Shown: one piece after another, positions 37,688 to 46,860 of the stretch
How positions within the stretch are numbered: position 1 is the stretch's first letter
Layout of the letters: each line of letters begins with the position of its first letter
DNA from: Ancylobacter dichloromethanicus
Lineage (GTDB): Bacteria; Pseudomonadota; Alphaproteobacteria; Rhizobiales; Xanthobacteraceae
Reading direction: 5' to 3'
Length of the DNA: 64,000 bases
Assembly (NCBI RefSeq): GCF_018390645.1
Contig: NZ_JAHBGC010000020.1
Location: forward strand, 597,448 to 661,447
Made by a program: the position numbers and the translations under genes
Notes under the pieces: generated by a model
Databases searched by the model: none
Seen by the model: the letters and a program-made list of their open reading frames with translations, nothing else
Told to the model about the DNA's origin: nothing

Positions 37688-39205
37688 TCAGCCGAGGTCG
37701 AGGCAGACATATTTGAGGTCGGTGAAGGCTTCGAGGCCGTGGCGGGAGCCTTCGCGGCCAAGGCCGGACTGTTTCATGCCGCCGAACGGGATCGGCGCGC
37801 CGGTGATCTTGACCCGGTTGACCGCGACCATGCCGTAGTCCAGCGCCTGCGCCATCCGCGCCGCCCGCGCGCCGTCGGGCGTGACGACATAGGCGACGAG
37901 GCCGTATTCGGTGGCATTGGCGCGGGCGATCACCTCCCCCTCGGTGTCGAACGGGGCTAGGGCGGCGACGGGGGCGAAGGTCTCCTCGCGCATGATCAGC
38001 GCCTGCTCCGGCACATCGGCGAGCACGGTGGGGGCGAGGAAAAGCGGCCCCGGCAGGGCGCGCTCGGGCGTCAGGCGCCGGGCGCCGCGCTGGAGTGCGT
38101 CGTCAATCTGCGCCTGTGCCTTGGCCACCGCCCCTGCATGCATCAGCGGGCCGATCTCAGTCTGCGGGTCGAGCCCGGGGCCGAGGCGCAGCGCCGCGAC
38201 GCGCGCGGCAAAGGCGGCGCAGAAGCGGGGATAGAGCCCGCGCTGCACATAGATGCGGTTGGCGGCGAGGCAGTCTTGACCCGACGTGGCGAATTTGGCG
38301 TCGAGCGCGATCTCCACTGCGCGCTCAATGTCCGCATCATCGAACACGATCAGCGGCGCATGGCCGCCGAGCTCCATCACGACACGCTTGATGCCGCTTG
38401 CCGCGTTGTGGGCGACGATCCGGCCAACCGGGGTGGAGCCGGTGAAGCTCACCGCGCGCACCCGCACATCCGCGCAGAAGGTCTCGGCGATCGGTGCCGG
38501 CTCGCCGGTCACAAGGTTGAAGACGCCGGCGGGGAAGCCGGCGCGTTCGGCAAGCTCGGCCAGCGCCAGCGCCGAAAGCGGGGTGTGCGAGGAGGGGTGC
38601 GCTACGATGGTGCAGCCGGCCGCCAGCGCCGCCGCCGCCTTGCGCGTGAGCATGGCGGCGGGAAAGTTCCACGGCGTCAGCAGCGCGGCGACACCCACCG
38701 GTTCGCGGCTGAGCGACATCTGCGCGCCGGGAAGGTGGCTGGTGACGCCCTCGACATTCACCCGCAGCGCTTCTTCCGCGTAATAGGCGATGAAGGAGGC
38801 GGCATAGGCGATCTCGCCGCGCGATTCCGCCAGCGGCTTGCCCTGTTCCAGCGTGATCAGCAAAGCAAGGTCCTCGGCCGCGTCCTCGATCAGCGCGTGC
38901 CAGCGACGCAGGAGGGTGGCGCGCTGCTGCGGCAGAAGCCCCCTCCATGGGAGGAAGGCGCGATGGGCGGCCCCGACCGACCGCGTAGCTTCCGCCGCGC
39001 CGAGGGCGGCGACCTCGGCCACCGGCGTGCCGTCCGCCGGATCGGAAACCGTGAAGGTGCGGCCGTCCGGGGCGCAGGTCCATTTGCCGTCGATATAGGA
39101 CAGGGTGCGCAGCAGGCGGGCATCGGCCAGACGCGACAGGGCCGCATGGCCAGCGACGCGGGCGGGATGGCGGGCGAGGCGTTCGGTGCGGGCGGGCGCG
39201 ATCAT
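37688..39205 (-). CDS. doeC: Aspartate-semialdehyde dehydrogenase of ectoine catabolism (DoeC), SSADH family
   Basis: A 505-residue aldehyde dehydrogenase of the GabD group: LTPWNFPAAMLTRKAAAAL, ELGGHAPLIVFDDAD (catalytic Glu) and ATSGQDCLAANRIYV (catalytic Cys). In ectoine clusters this enzyme oxidises aspartate 4-semialdehyde to L-aspartate. The start at 39205 follows GAGAGGAG. A roughly 30-residue Arg/Ala-rich N-terminal extension precedes the family start. A succinate semialdehyde role is the main alternative. Confidence 0.85.
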   Translation of the reverse strand: MIAPARTERLARHPARVAGHAALSRLADARLLRTLSYIDGKWTCAPDGRTFTVSDPADGTPVAEVAALGAAEATRSVGAAHRAFLPWRGLLPQQRATLLRRWHALIEDAAEDLALLITLEQGKPLAESRGEIAYAASFIAYYAEEALRVNVEGVTSHLPGAQMSLSREPVGVAALLTPWNFPAAMLTRKAAAALAAGCTIVAHPSSHTPLSALALAELAERAGFPAGVFNLVTGEPAPIAETFCADVRVRAVSFTGSTPVGRIVAHNAASGIKRVVMELGGHAPLIVFDDADIERAVEIALDAKFATSGQDCLAANRIYVQRGLYPRFCAAFAARVAALRLGPGLDPQTEIGPLMHAGAVAKAQAQIDDALQRGARRLTPERALPGPLFLAPTVLADVPEQALIMREETFAPVAALAPFDTEGEVIARANATEYGLVAYVVTPDGARAARMAQALDYGMVAVNRVKITGAPIPFGGMKQSGLGREGSRHGLEAFTDLKYVCLDLG

Positions 39206-39334
39206 GGCGGCTCCTCTCTCAACGCGACCAGCCTAGAGGCGGTGGCCCCGAGAGGGTTTCCGAATAAATGGCGGGCGGCCGACAGGCCGCCGGAACTTCG
39301 CCGCCATGCCGAAGGACTATCGGCGCCAACTCGG

Positions 39335-40114
39335 CTAGCCCAGCACCGAGGCGAGGAACTCGCAGGTGCGCGGGTGGCTCGGCGCGGTGAAAATCGCTTC
39401 CGGGCTGCCTTGCTCGCAGATCTGCCCCTTGTCGAAGAAACACACGCGATCAGACACTTCGCGGGCGAAGCGCATCTCGTGCGTCACCAGAAGCATGGTC
39501 AGGTCATGCTCATGGGCGAGATCGCGGATCACCGCGAGCACCTCGCCGACCAGTTGGGGGTCCAGCGCCGAGGTCGGCTCGTCGAACAGCAGCACGCGGG
39601 GGCGCATGGCCAGTGCACGGGCAATGGCGACCCGCTGTTGCTGTCCGCCGGAGAGCTGGGAGGGGAAATGGTCCTTCTTGTCCGCCAGCCCGACCAGCGC
39701 CAGCAGATCGACCGCCCGCGCCTGCGCCTCGTCACGCGACAGGCCAAGCACCCGCACCGGGGCTTCGGCGACATTGCGGATCACGCTCATATGCGGGAAC
39801 AGGTTGAAGCTCTGGAACACCATGCCGACATGGCTGCGGATGTTGCGCAGGTGCCGCTCCGAGGCTCTGAACGGGGCGGCGGCGCCGGGCTCGTGATAAT
39901 CCATGCCGGCCAGCGTCAGCCTGCCCTCCTGGAACGGCTCCAGCGTCATCAGGATGCGCAGCACGGTCGACTTGCCGGAGCCGGACGGGCCGATGAGCGT
40001 GACCTTCTCGCCCGGCGCGACCTCGAAATTGAAATTGTCGAGCACCGTGAGGGCGCCGAAACGCTTGGTCACGCCGGCGAACTGGATCAAAGGCGGCTTG
40101 ACGTTGTCGGTCAT
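39335..40114 (-). CDS. ehuA: Ectoine/hydroxyectoine ABC transporter ATPase EhuA
   Basis: A 259-residue polar-amino-acid type ABC ATPase: Walker [26 protein letters not shown], signature [16 protein letters not shown] and Walker [14 protein letters not shown]. The [14 protein letters not shown] segment matches EhuA. It powers import of ectoines with EhuB, EhuC and EhuD. The start overlaps ehuD by 4 nt. The next gene, doeC, lies 129 bp downstream. Confidence 0.9.
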   Translation of the reverse strand: MTDNVKPPLIQFAGVTKRFGALTVLDNFNFEVAPGEKVTLIGPSGSGKSTVLRILMTLEPFQEGRLTLAGMDYHEPGAAAPFRASERHLRNIRSHVGMVFQSFNLFPHMSVIRNVAEAPVRVLGLSRDEAQARAVDLLALVGLADKKDHFPSQLSGGQQQRVAIARALAMRPRVLLFDEPTSALDPQLVGEVLAVIRDLAHEHDLTMLLVTHEMRFAREVSDRVCFFDKGQICEQGSPEAIFTAPSHPRTCEFLASVLG

Positions 40115-40803
40115 CGCAGCGGGATTCCTGCCTTGGGAAGCACCTTCTGCAGCCGGTGCAGCCCGGCGGAGCAGATCAGCGTCAGGATGAGGAAGATCAG
40201 GCCGACCATGGTCAGCGGCACCAGATATTCGAAGGTGCGCTCGCCGATCATGTTGGCCAGCGCCATCATGTCGAGCACCGTGATCACCGAGAGCACGGGC
40301 GTCTCCTTGATCATGGCGACCATGTAATTGCCCATGGCGGGCAGGATGCGCGGCACGATCTGCGGTACCACGATGTCGCGATAGGTCTGCATCCGCGTGA
40401 GGTTGAGCGCGGTCGCCGCCTCCCACTGGCCGCGCGGCACCGCCTCGATGCCACCGCGATAGACCTCGGAGGTGTAAGCGGAATATTGCAGGCCGAGCGC
40501 CAGCGCGCCGGTGAGGAAGGCCGGCAGCGTCACGCCATATTCGGGCAGCACGTAATAGAGGAAGAAGAGCTGCACCAGCAGCGGCGTGTCGCGCAGGAAC
40601 TCCACCACGCACGCCGTGGTCCAGGAAACACTGCGGAAACGGCTGCGCCTGAGCATGGCGAAGACGAGGCCGAGTACCAGGGCGATGGCGAAGCCCGCGG
40701 CGGCGGCTTTCAGCGTCACGGTGAGCCCGATCAGGATGATCGGCAGGATCGACCACGCATAAGTCAGCGGGGTCGCGGTGTCCCAGGTGAAACCGTACAT
40801 CAT
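40111..40803 (-). CDS. ehuD: Ectoine/hydroxyectoine ABC transporter permease EhuD
   Basis: A 230-residue HisM/GltK-family permease with about five membrane segments and the EAA-type loop [43 protein letters not shown] is the family signature. It forms the channel with EhuC. Two ATGs in tandem; the first was kept. It lies 10 bp after ehuC and overlaps ehuA by 4 nt. Confidence 0.9.
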   Translation of the reverse strand: MMYGFTWDTATPLTYAWSILPIILIGLTVTLKAAAAGFAIALVLGLVFAMLRRSRFRSVSWTTACVVEFLRDTPLLVQLFFLYYVLPEYGVTLPAFLTGALALGLQYSAYTSEVYRGGIEAVPRGQWEAATALNLTRMQTYRDIVVPQIVPRILPAMGNYMVAMIKETPVLSVITVLDMMALANMIGERTFEYLVPLTMVGLIFLILTLICSAGLHRLQKVLPKAGIPLR

Positions 40804-40813
40804 GCCGGGGCCC

Positions 40814-41479
40814 TCACGAATGCGCCGCGCGCGGGAAGGCCGCGCCGCGCCGGGCGAGGCGCTCGATCAGCCGCATCACCATCATCAGCACCAGCGACAT
40901 GGCGAAATAGCCGACCAGCGTCAGCGTGTAGACGCCGGCGCTGTCGAGGGTGAGGTTGCGGATCGACTGGGCGCGGAAGGTGAGGTCGGCGATGGAGATC
41001 AGTGAGACCAGTGAGGACAGCTTCAGCGTCTCGATGGCGAGATTGCCGAAGGCCGGCAGCATCTCGATGAGCGCCTGCGGCAGGGTGACGTGAACGAGCG
41101 TGTGCCAGCGGCCGAAGTTGAGCGCCCGCGCCGCCTCCACCTGCTGCACCGAGACGGAGGCCAGCGCGCCGCGCACGATTTCCGAGCCATAGGCGCCCAC
41201 GTGCAGGGCCAGCACCAGAATGCCGGTCGCCACCGGCTCGAAGCTGATGCCGATGAGGGGGAGCGCGTAATAGAACCAGAAAAGCTGCACCAGCAGCGAA
41301 GTGCCGCGAAACAGTTCCGTGTAGCAGAGCGCGAGCGTCGACACGATGCGCCCGCCCTCGACCCGGGCGATCCCCGCCACGAAGGCCAGCAGCGCGCCGA
41401 TCGCGATCGCCGCGAGCGTGATCCACGCGGTGACGAGCGCGCCCTGCGCCAGCGAGGGCAGATAGGAAACCCACTGCAT
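40814..41479 (-). CDS. ehuC: Ectoine/hydroxyectoine ABC transporter permease EhuC
   Basis: A 221-residue HisQ/HisM-type permease: YTELFRGTSLLVQLFWFYYALP, the EAA-loop VEAARALNFGRWHTLVHVTLPQ, and about five membrane helices. The start at 41479 (MQWVSYLPSL) follows GGGAG and fits the family; an earlier in-frame start at 41530 would read through the preceding stem-loop. It is 91 bp downstream of ehuB. Confidence 0.9.
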   Translation of the reverse strand: MQWVSYLPSLAQGALVTAWITLAAIAIGALLAFVAGIARVEGGRIVSTLALCYTELFRGTSLLVQLFWFYYALPLIGISFEPVATGILVLALHVGAYGSEIVRGALASVSVQQVEAARALNFGRWHTLVHVTLPQALIEMLPAFGNLAIETLKLSSLVSLISIADLTFRAQSIRNLTLDSAGVYTLTLVGYFAMSLVLMMVMRLIERLARRGAAFPRAAHS

Positions 41480-41512
41480 CGTCAGCTCCCGGTTTGAGCG
41501 TCGACAAAGGCG

Positions 41513-41548
41513 GTCCCTCCGCCGGGGCATCGCCGCCGGCGGAGGGAC
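41513..41548 (-). terminator. Stem-loop between ehuB and ehuC
   Basis: A perfect 13-bp inverted repeat (GTCCCTCCGCCGG at 41513-41525, complement at 41536-41548) with a 10-nt loop, 22 bp after the ehuB stop. It has no U-run and likely favours ehuB mRNA over the permease genes. Confidence 0.6.
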
Positions 41549-41570
41549 GCGTTCCGTTCAATGCCCGGCG

Positions 41571-42422
41571 CTACTTGCCGGCGCAGAGATCGGCGACCTT
41601 GCGGTCCGCCGCCGCCTTGATGCTCTCTTCCGAGAGGCCGTAACTGGCGAGGATCTTCTTGTACTCGTCGGTGGTACGGAACTCGATCAGCGCGGCATTG
41701 AACGCGTCATAGAGTTCCTTGTCTTCCGGCCGGAAGGCGAAGCCGCCGAAATTGCGCACTGGCTTGCCGTCGACCACCGGGTCGGTGAAGGGCGCGACCT
41801 GCTCGACGCCGTCCTGGCCCTTGGCCAGCGAGGCCACCGTCAGCTCGGTCGCGGCGTAGGCGTCGGCGCGGTTCTGCACCGTGGCGAGCGCGTCGGCATT
41901 GGCGGTGATGAAGATCACCTGGTCGTCCTTCACGCCGACGGCGCGCAGGAAGTCGATATTGTTGGCGCCGGAGACCACCGCGACTTTCAGCGACGGGTCC
42001 TTGGCGATGTCGGCATAGGTGGTGAGCTTCTTCGGGTTGCCCTTCTTCACCAGCAGCCCCTCGCCATAGGACGAGTTCGGCTCGGTGAAGGCGACCTGCT
42101 TGCAGCGCTCGGGCGAGATGTTCTGCTCGGCGGCGACGAAATCGTAGCGTCGGGCCTTGAGGCCGGGGATGAGGGTGCCGAACGGCGTCACCGTCCAGAC
42201 AACATCGGTGATGCCCATCTTCTTGAGCACGGCGTTGGCGACGTCGGGGCCGATACCGGCCGAGGTGCCGTCCTCCTTCATGTAGGAATAGGGCACCTCA
42301 TTGGCGGTGGCGGCGCGGATATAGCCCTGGTCCGTCACATCCTTCAGGGTCGTCGCGCCGGCGACCGACAGGCCTCCGGCGAGGGCAAGGGCGGAAAGCC
42401 CGGCAATCCTAATGAACGACAT
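41571..42422 (-). CDS. ehuB: Ectoine/hydroxyectoine-binding periplasmic protein EhuB
   Basis: A 283-residue protein with a short signal peptide (MSFIRIAGLSALALAGGLSV to a likely cut near residue 23). The mature part is an SBP_bac_3 (type II) binding protein: RAATANEVPYSYMKEDGT, VVWTVTPFGTLIPGLKARRYDF and AAEQNISPERCKQVAFTEP. It captures ectoine and hydroxyectoine in the periplasm. RBS GAGGAG precedes the ATG. It is the first transport gene after doeB. Confidence 0.92.
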   Translation of the reverse strand: MSFIRIAGLSALALAGGLSVAGATTLKDVTDQGYIRAATANEVPYSYMKEDGTSAGIGPDVANAVLKKMGITDVVWTVTPFGTLIPGLKARRYDFVAAEQNISPERCKQVAFTEPNSSYGEGLLVKKGNPKKLTTYADIAKDPSLKVAVVSGANNIDFLRAVGVKDDQVIFITANADALATVQNRADAYAATELTVASLAKGQDGVEQVAPFTDPVVDGKPVRNFGGFAFRPEDKELYDAFNAALIEFRTTDEYKKILASYGLSEESIKAAADRKVADLCAGK

Positions 42423-42516
42423 GTTCTTCTCCTCTGGTCGATCTGACTGGGGTCCGAATTGTTCGGAAATCGGCGCCGTGTTCCGGCGTCCTGTTGGGCC
42501 GCGATGGCCGGATGGA

Positions 42517-43527
42517 TCAGGCGTCCGTCACCACGGCGAGGACGGAGAGGCAGTCGCCGGCCTTGATCAGGCCCGGCACATGGCGGGCGGCGAGCACGCC
42601 GTCCATCGACGCCCGGTACTCGGCCGGTGCTTCGCCGGTCCGCCCGATGGGGTAGATCCGGGCAATGAGGTCGCCGGCACGCACTTTCGCTCCAAGGTCG
42701 ACCGCGAAGGCGACCAGCCCGTCATCCCCGGCGAAGGCGAAGCAGTCGGCGGATGGCATGTCGAGCCAATATGTGCGGGCGGTCTCGGGTTCACCCTTCA
42801 GAATGCCGACATGGCGCAGCAGGTTCACGGCGCCGCGCCGGGCGACGGCGATGCTGGTGGCGCTCGCGGTGCCGGCGCCACCGAGTTCGGTGGTGACGAA
42901 GACCTTGCCCATCTCCTCCACCGTGGTGTCGAGCATGCCGACCGCGTCGATCTCCAGCATCCGCATGGAGTAGGGGGCGGAGAAGGCGGCGACCGCCGCG
43001 AAGCAGCGCGCCTCCTGGTCCTTATCCGGCAGCGCGTGGGCGGCGGCATAGGGCAGGAAATCGAGCGTCTTGCCGCCGGAATGGAAATCCAGAACCATAT
43101 CGGCCATCGGCACGAGATGACGGGTGACGAAATCGGCGATCTTCTCCGTCACCGTGCCGTCCGGGCGGCCGGGAAAGCTGCGGTTGAGATTGCCGCGGTC
43201 GATCGGCGAGGTGCGGGTGCCGGCGCGGAAGGCGGGGTAGTTGAGCGCCGGCACGATGATGACGCGGCCCTGCACCTCCTCCGGCCTGAGCGTGCGCGCC
43301 AGTTCGAACAGGGCGGCGGGGCCCTCATATTCGTCGCCATGATTGGCGCCGGTGAGCAGGGCGGTCGGGCCCTCGCCATGGGCGATGACGCAGATGGGGA
43401 TCATCACCGAGCCCCAGGCGCTGTCGTCGCGGCTATAGGGCAGGCGCAGATGGCCGTGCTGGACGCCGGCGGCGGCGAAGTCCACCGTCGGCGCAACGGG
43501 CGAGGGGCGGGGCGTGAGCGAGAGCAT
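42517..43527 (-). CDS. doeB: N-alpha-acetyl-L-2,4-diaminobutyrate deacetylase (DoeB/EutE)
   Basis: A 336-residue protein of the succinylglutamate desuccinylase/aspartoacylase zinc amidohydrolase family: zinc ligands in TGANHGDEYEGP and LDFHSGG, with SPIDRGNLNRSFPG between. It removes acetate from N-alpha-acetyl-diaminobutyrate, the product of DoeA. The start at 43527 fits homologues; a longer in-frame start at 43575 would lie inside doeA. It is 5 bp after doeA. Confidence 0.92.
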   Translation of the reverse strand: MLSLTPRPSPVAPTVDFAAAGVQHGHLRLPYSRDDSAWGSVMIPICVIAHGEGPTALLTGANHGDEYEGPAALFELARTLRPEEVQGRVIIVPALNYPAFRAGTRTSPIDRGNLNRSFPGRPDGTVTEKIADFVTRHLVPMADMVLDFHSGGKTLDFLPYAAAHALPDKDQEARCFAAVAAFSAPYSMRMLEIDAVGMLDTTVEEMGKVFVTTELGGAGTASATSIAVARRGAVNLLRHVGILKGEPETARTYWLDMPSADCFAFAGDDGLVAFAVDLGAKVRAGDLIARIYPIGRTGEAPAEYRASMDGVLAARHVPGLIKAGDCLSVLAVVTDA

Positions 43528-43532
43528 AACGC

Positions 43533-44711
43533 TCACCCCTTCACGAAGAGCTGGCGCGGCACGTTGGACAGGCATTCATGGCCGGTCTCGGTGATCGCGA
43601 TGCTCTCGGTGATCTCAAGACCCATGTCTTCGAGCCACAGGCCGGTCATGAAATGGAAGGTCATGCCGGGCTTCAGCTCGGTGCGGTCGCCGGGGCGCAG
43701 GCTCATGGTCCGCTCGCCCCAGTCCGGGGGGTAGCTGAGCCCGATCGGGTAGCCGGTCCGGTTGTCCTTGATGATCCCGTAGGTCTTCAGCACCGCGAAG
43801 AAGGCATTGGCGATGTCCTCGCAGGTGTTGCCCGGCCGGGCGGCGGCAAGGCCGGCTTCCATGCCTTCCAGCGTCGCCTTTTCGGCGTCGAGGAAGGCCT
43901 GCGTCGGGGTGCCGAGGAAGACGGTGCGCGAGAGCGGGCAGTGATAGCGCCGGTAGGCGCCAGCGATCTCGAAGAAGGTGCCTTCCCCGACGCGCATCGG
44001 CTTGTCGTCCCAGGTCAGGTGCGGGGCGGAGGCGTCCGCGCCCGAGGGCAGCAGCGGCACGATGGCGGGATAGTCGCCGCCGAACTCCGCCGTGCCACGA
44101 ATGCCGGCATCGTAGATTTCCGCCACGAGGTCGCATTTGCGCATGCCGGGCTCGACGACATCGACGATGCGCTGGTGCATCCGTTCGACGATGCGGCCGG
44201 CCTTGCGCATGTAGTCCAGCTCGGTCGGGCTCTTGACCGCGCGTTGCCAGTTCACCAGCCCGCCGGAATCCTTGAAGCGGGCATTGGGCAGGTGCTTGTG
44301 CAGCGAGGCGAAAGCGGCGGCGGAGAAGTAGTAGTTGTCCATCTCCACCGCGATGGAGCCCTTGTCCCATCCCCGGTCCGCGATGATCTGCGACAGCAGG
44401 TCCATCGGGTGGCGCTCGGCCGACTGAACATAGTGGTCGGGGTAGCCGATGATGTTGTCGTGGGCGAGATACGCCGTGCGCCGGGCGCCGTTGGCGTCCT
44501 GCTTGCGGCCGTACCAGACCGGTTCGCCGGCCGGTGGAACCAGCACGCACTGATGGACGTAGAACGACCAGCCATCATAGCCGGTGAGCCAGTGCATGTT
44601 CGACGGATCGGTGACGATCAGGAGGTCGATGCCGGCCTTCTCCATCGCCGCGCGGGTCTTGGCGAGGCGCTCGGCATATTCCTCGTGGGAGAAATTCAGG
44701 GTCACGGTCAC
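43533..44711 (-). CDS. doeA: Ectoine hydrolase (DoeA/EutD)
   Basis: A 392-residue M24 (aminopeptidase P/creatinase-fold) protein: DLLIVTDPSNMHWLTGYDGWSFYVHQ, VEPGMRKCDLVAEIYDAG, FFEIAGAYRRYHCPLSRT and GLSYPPDWGERTMSLRPGD. It opens the ectoine ring to N-acetyl-diaminobutyrate. The start is a GTG at 44711 overlapping the eutC stop (GTGA), so it is coupled to eutC. Length is typical of the family. Confidence 0.92.
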   Translation of the reverse strand: MTVTLNFSHEEYAERLAKTRAAMEKAGIDLLIVTDPSNMHWLTGYDGWSFYVHQCVLVPPAGEPVWYGRKQDANGARRTAYLAHDNIIGYPDHYVQSAERHPMDLLSQIIADRGWDKGSIAVEMDNYYFSAAAFASLHKHLPNARFKDSGGLVNWQRAVKSPTELDYMRKAGRIVERMHQRIVDVVEPGMRKCDLVAEIYDAGIRGTAEFGGDYPAIVPLLPSGADASAPHLTWDDKPMRVGEGTFFEIAGAYRRYHCPLSRTVFLGTPTQAFLDAEKATLEGMEAGLAAARPGNTCEDIANAFFAVLKTYGIIKDNRTGYPIGLSYPPDWGERTMSLRPGDRTELKPGMTFHFMTGLWLEDMGLEITESIAITETGHECLSNVPRQLFVKG

Positions 44712-45721
44712 GCGATGTCTCCGGCTGCGGCCTTGGTGTCGATGGCGCGTCCCGCCCGGGCGCTGCTGGCGCGGGCGAAAGCGAGATTGGCGATGGCGGT
44801 GTCCTGCACGCCGGTGCCGGTGAGGTCGGCCAGCGTGATTTCGTCGGCGCGGGTGCGGCCCGGCGCGGTGCCGGCGATGACCTCGCCGAGTTCGGCGAAG
44901 GTGGCGTCGGCGGCAATGAGCCCGGCGCGGATGGCGTGGTGCAGCTCGCCGAGGCGGCGCGTCTGGCTCAGCCGGTCGGCGATGTAGGTGGCGCGGGCGA
45001 AGGCCTTCGGGTCGATCTCGTTCTTGTGCTCGCTGTCGGCGCCCATGGCGGTGACGTGCTGGCCGGGTTCCAGCCAGCCAGCATTCAGGATCGGGCGTTC
45101 CGCCGGCGTGGTGGTGACGACAATGTCGGCGCCGCGCACGGCGTCCTCGGCCTCGAAGGCGGCGGTGACCTCGATGCCGAGATGACGCGACAGGTCGCGG
45201 GCGGCCGCCTCCGACCGGGCGGCGTCACGGGCCCAGATGCGGGCCTGCCGGATCGGCCGGACAAGCTTCAGCGCCTCCAGCTGCAGCCGCGCCTGCATGC
45301 CGGCCCCGAGGATCGCCGCCACGCCGGACTCGGGACGGGACAGATGCCGGGCAGCGACCGCGCCGGCCGCGGCAGTGCGGATGTCGGTGAGGTAGCCATT
45401 GTCGAGCAGCAGCGCCTCGACCAGCCCGGTGCGGGTGCTGAACAGGATCATCAGCCCGTTGAGGCTGGGCAGGCCGAGCGCGGGATTGTCGAAGAAGCCG
45501 GGGCTCACCTTGATGGCGAAGCCGTCGAGACCGGGAACATAGGCGGTCTTAACGTCGACCTCGCCGCGATGCTCGGGGATGTCGAGCCGCAGGATCGGCG
45601 GCATGGCGACGGGCTTAGTCGCCAGCGCGGCGAAGGCGGCCTCGACGCAGTCGACGGTACTGGCGTCGAGCCCGATGGCGGGGCGCAGGTCGGTCTCGGT
45701 GAGGACGAGCATCTGGCTCAT
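44708..45721 (-). CDS. eutC: Ornithine cyclodeaminase-like protein EutC
   Basis: A 337-residue protein of the ornithine cyclodeaminase/mu-crystallin family: VDVKTAYVPGLDGFAIKVS, LDNGYLTDIRTAAAGAVAA, the Rossmann motif AILGAGMQARLQLEAL and MGADSEHKNEID. In ectoine clusters EutC works with EutB in converting hydroxyectoine to ectoine. It overlaps eutB by 4 nt and doeA by 4 nt. The name rests on the cluster as much as on sequence. Confidence 0.88.
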   Translation of the reverse strand: MSQMLVLTETDLRPAIGLDASTVDCVEAAFAALATKPVAMPPILRLDIPEHRGEVDVKTAYVPGLDGFAIKVSPGFFDNPALGLPSLNGLMILFSTRTGLVEALLLDNGYLTDIRTAAAGAVAARHLSRPESGVAAILGAGMQARLQLEALKLVRPIRQARIWARDAARSEAAARDLSRHLGIEVTAAFEAEDAVRGADIVVTTTPAERPILNAGWLEPGQHVTAMGADSEHKNEIDPKAFARATYIADRLSQTRRLGELHHAIRAGLIAADATFAELGEVIAGTAPGRTRADEITLADLTGTGVQDTAIANLAFARASSARAGRAIDTKAAAGDIA

Positions 45722-46734
45722 GCGGACTCTCCGTTGACAATTCGTCGGTGCGCGGCGGGGTCGATGTTGCCGCCGGAGACGATGAGCGCGGTCGGCCCGG
45801 CTGGGCGCACCTTGCCGGCGAGCAGCGCGGCGATGCCCACCGCGCCGGCGCCCTCGACGGTTTCGACCTGTTCAACGGCGGCGTGGCGGATGCCGGCAGC
45901 GATCTCGTCCTCGGTGACGAGCACCACCTCGTCGAGCAAGGCGCGGCAGAGCGGAAAGGTGAAGCGGTTGGCGAGACCGATGCCGCCGCCGAGCGAATCC
46001 GCCAGCGTTTCCTCCTCGACCACATCGACCGGCCGGCCGGCGGCAATGGAGGCGGCCATGGCGGCGCCGCGCTGCATCGAGACGCCGACGACGCGGATGT
46101 CGGGGCGCAGCGTCTTCACGGCGAGCGCGATGCCGCCGGCCAGCCCGCCGCCGGACAGCGGCACCAGAATGAGCGCGAGGTCCGGCAGGTCCTCAAGAAG
46201 CTCGCGGCCGATGGTGCCCTGGCCGGCGATCACCTCCGGGTGATCGAAGGGCGGGATGGCGGTGAGGCCGCGCTCGGACACGAGGCGTTCCACCTCGGCC
46301 TGGGCGTCGTCCTGCGAGCAGCCGACGATGCGCACCTCGGCGCCGAGCGCGCGCACCGCCTCGACCTTGTTGGCCGGCACCAGCGCCGACATGCAGACTG
46401 TCGCCGGCACGCCCGCCTGGCGCGCCGCATAGGCGACGGCGCGGCCGTGATTGCCGGTGGAGGCGGTGACGAGCCCGCGCCGGCGGGCCGCCTCATCGAG
46501 CGCCAGCAGCGCGTTCATCGCCCCGCGCAGCTTGAAGGCGCCGACCGGCTGGCGGGTCTCCAGCTTGAGATGGACCGGCTGGCCGACGTGCTTCGTCAGG
46601 GAAGGGGAGGCCACCAGCGGGGTGCGCACGACGCGCCCGGCGAGGCGAACCGCCGCCGCCTCGACCCCCGCAAACGCGACCGGCAGGCCGGACACCGCGG
46701 AACGGATGGACGTGTCGTGGGCGGGTTGGGGCAT
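45718..46734 (-). CDS. eutB: Threonine dehydratase-like protein EutB (hydroxyectoine utilisation)
   Basis: A 338-residue fold-type II PLP enzyme: PLP lysine in RQPVGAFKLRGAM, ASTGNHGRAVAYAAR and the phosphate loop PLSGGGLAGGIALA. In ectoine catabolism clusters EutB is the predicted hydroxyectoine dehydratase acting with EutC. The start at 46734 follows GAGAGGGAA at a long spacing; a start at 46776 would add 14 residues. It is the first gene of the catabolic operon, 126 bp after enuR. Confidence 0.88.
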   Translation of the reverse strand: MPQPAHDTSIRSAVSGLPVAFAGVEAAAVRLAGRVVRTPLVASPSLTKHVGQPVHLKLETRQPVGAFKLRGAMNALLALDEAARRRGLVTASTGNHGRAVAYAARQAGVPATVCMSALVPANKVEAVRALGAEVRIVGCSQDDAQAEVERLVSERGLTAIPPFDHPEVIAGQGTIGRELLEDLPDLALILVPLSGGGLAGGIALAVKTLRPDIRVVGVSMQRGAAMAASIAAGRPVDVVEEETLADSLGGGIGLANRFTFPLCRALLDEVVLVTEDEIAAGIRHAAVEQVETVEGAGAVGIAALLAGKVRPAGPTALIVSGGNIDPAAHRRIVNGESA

Positions 46735-46860
46735 GAGCTGATGTTCCCTCTCGCTTGTGATGGTGAGAGGCATCAAAAATCATGTCAATTGTTATATTGT
46801 AATGATCCAATAAGCATCCGCCCTGCCCGGTTGCGGCATCACCCGACCCGGAGGCCCCGT
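46735..46860 (-). promoter_or_regulatory. Promoter/operator region of the ectoine operon
   Basis: A 126-bp gap between enuR and eutB. The middle is an A+T-rich island with a tandem direct repeat ATTGTTAT/ATTGTAAT (46788-46803) and, reading leftward, a TTGACA hexamer close to it. MocR-type regulators bind A+T-rich direct repeats overlapping promoters, so this is the likely EnuR site. No -10 box could be set with confidence. Confidence 0.5.

Noticed and set aside
36273..39205. Reading the aminotransferase and aldehyde dehydrogenase as a GABA (gabT/gabD) pair
   Set aside because: Their place in line with ehuBCDA, doeA, doeB, eutB and eutC supports the ectoine roles DoeD and DoeC, although GABA activity cannot be excluded.
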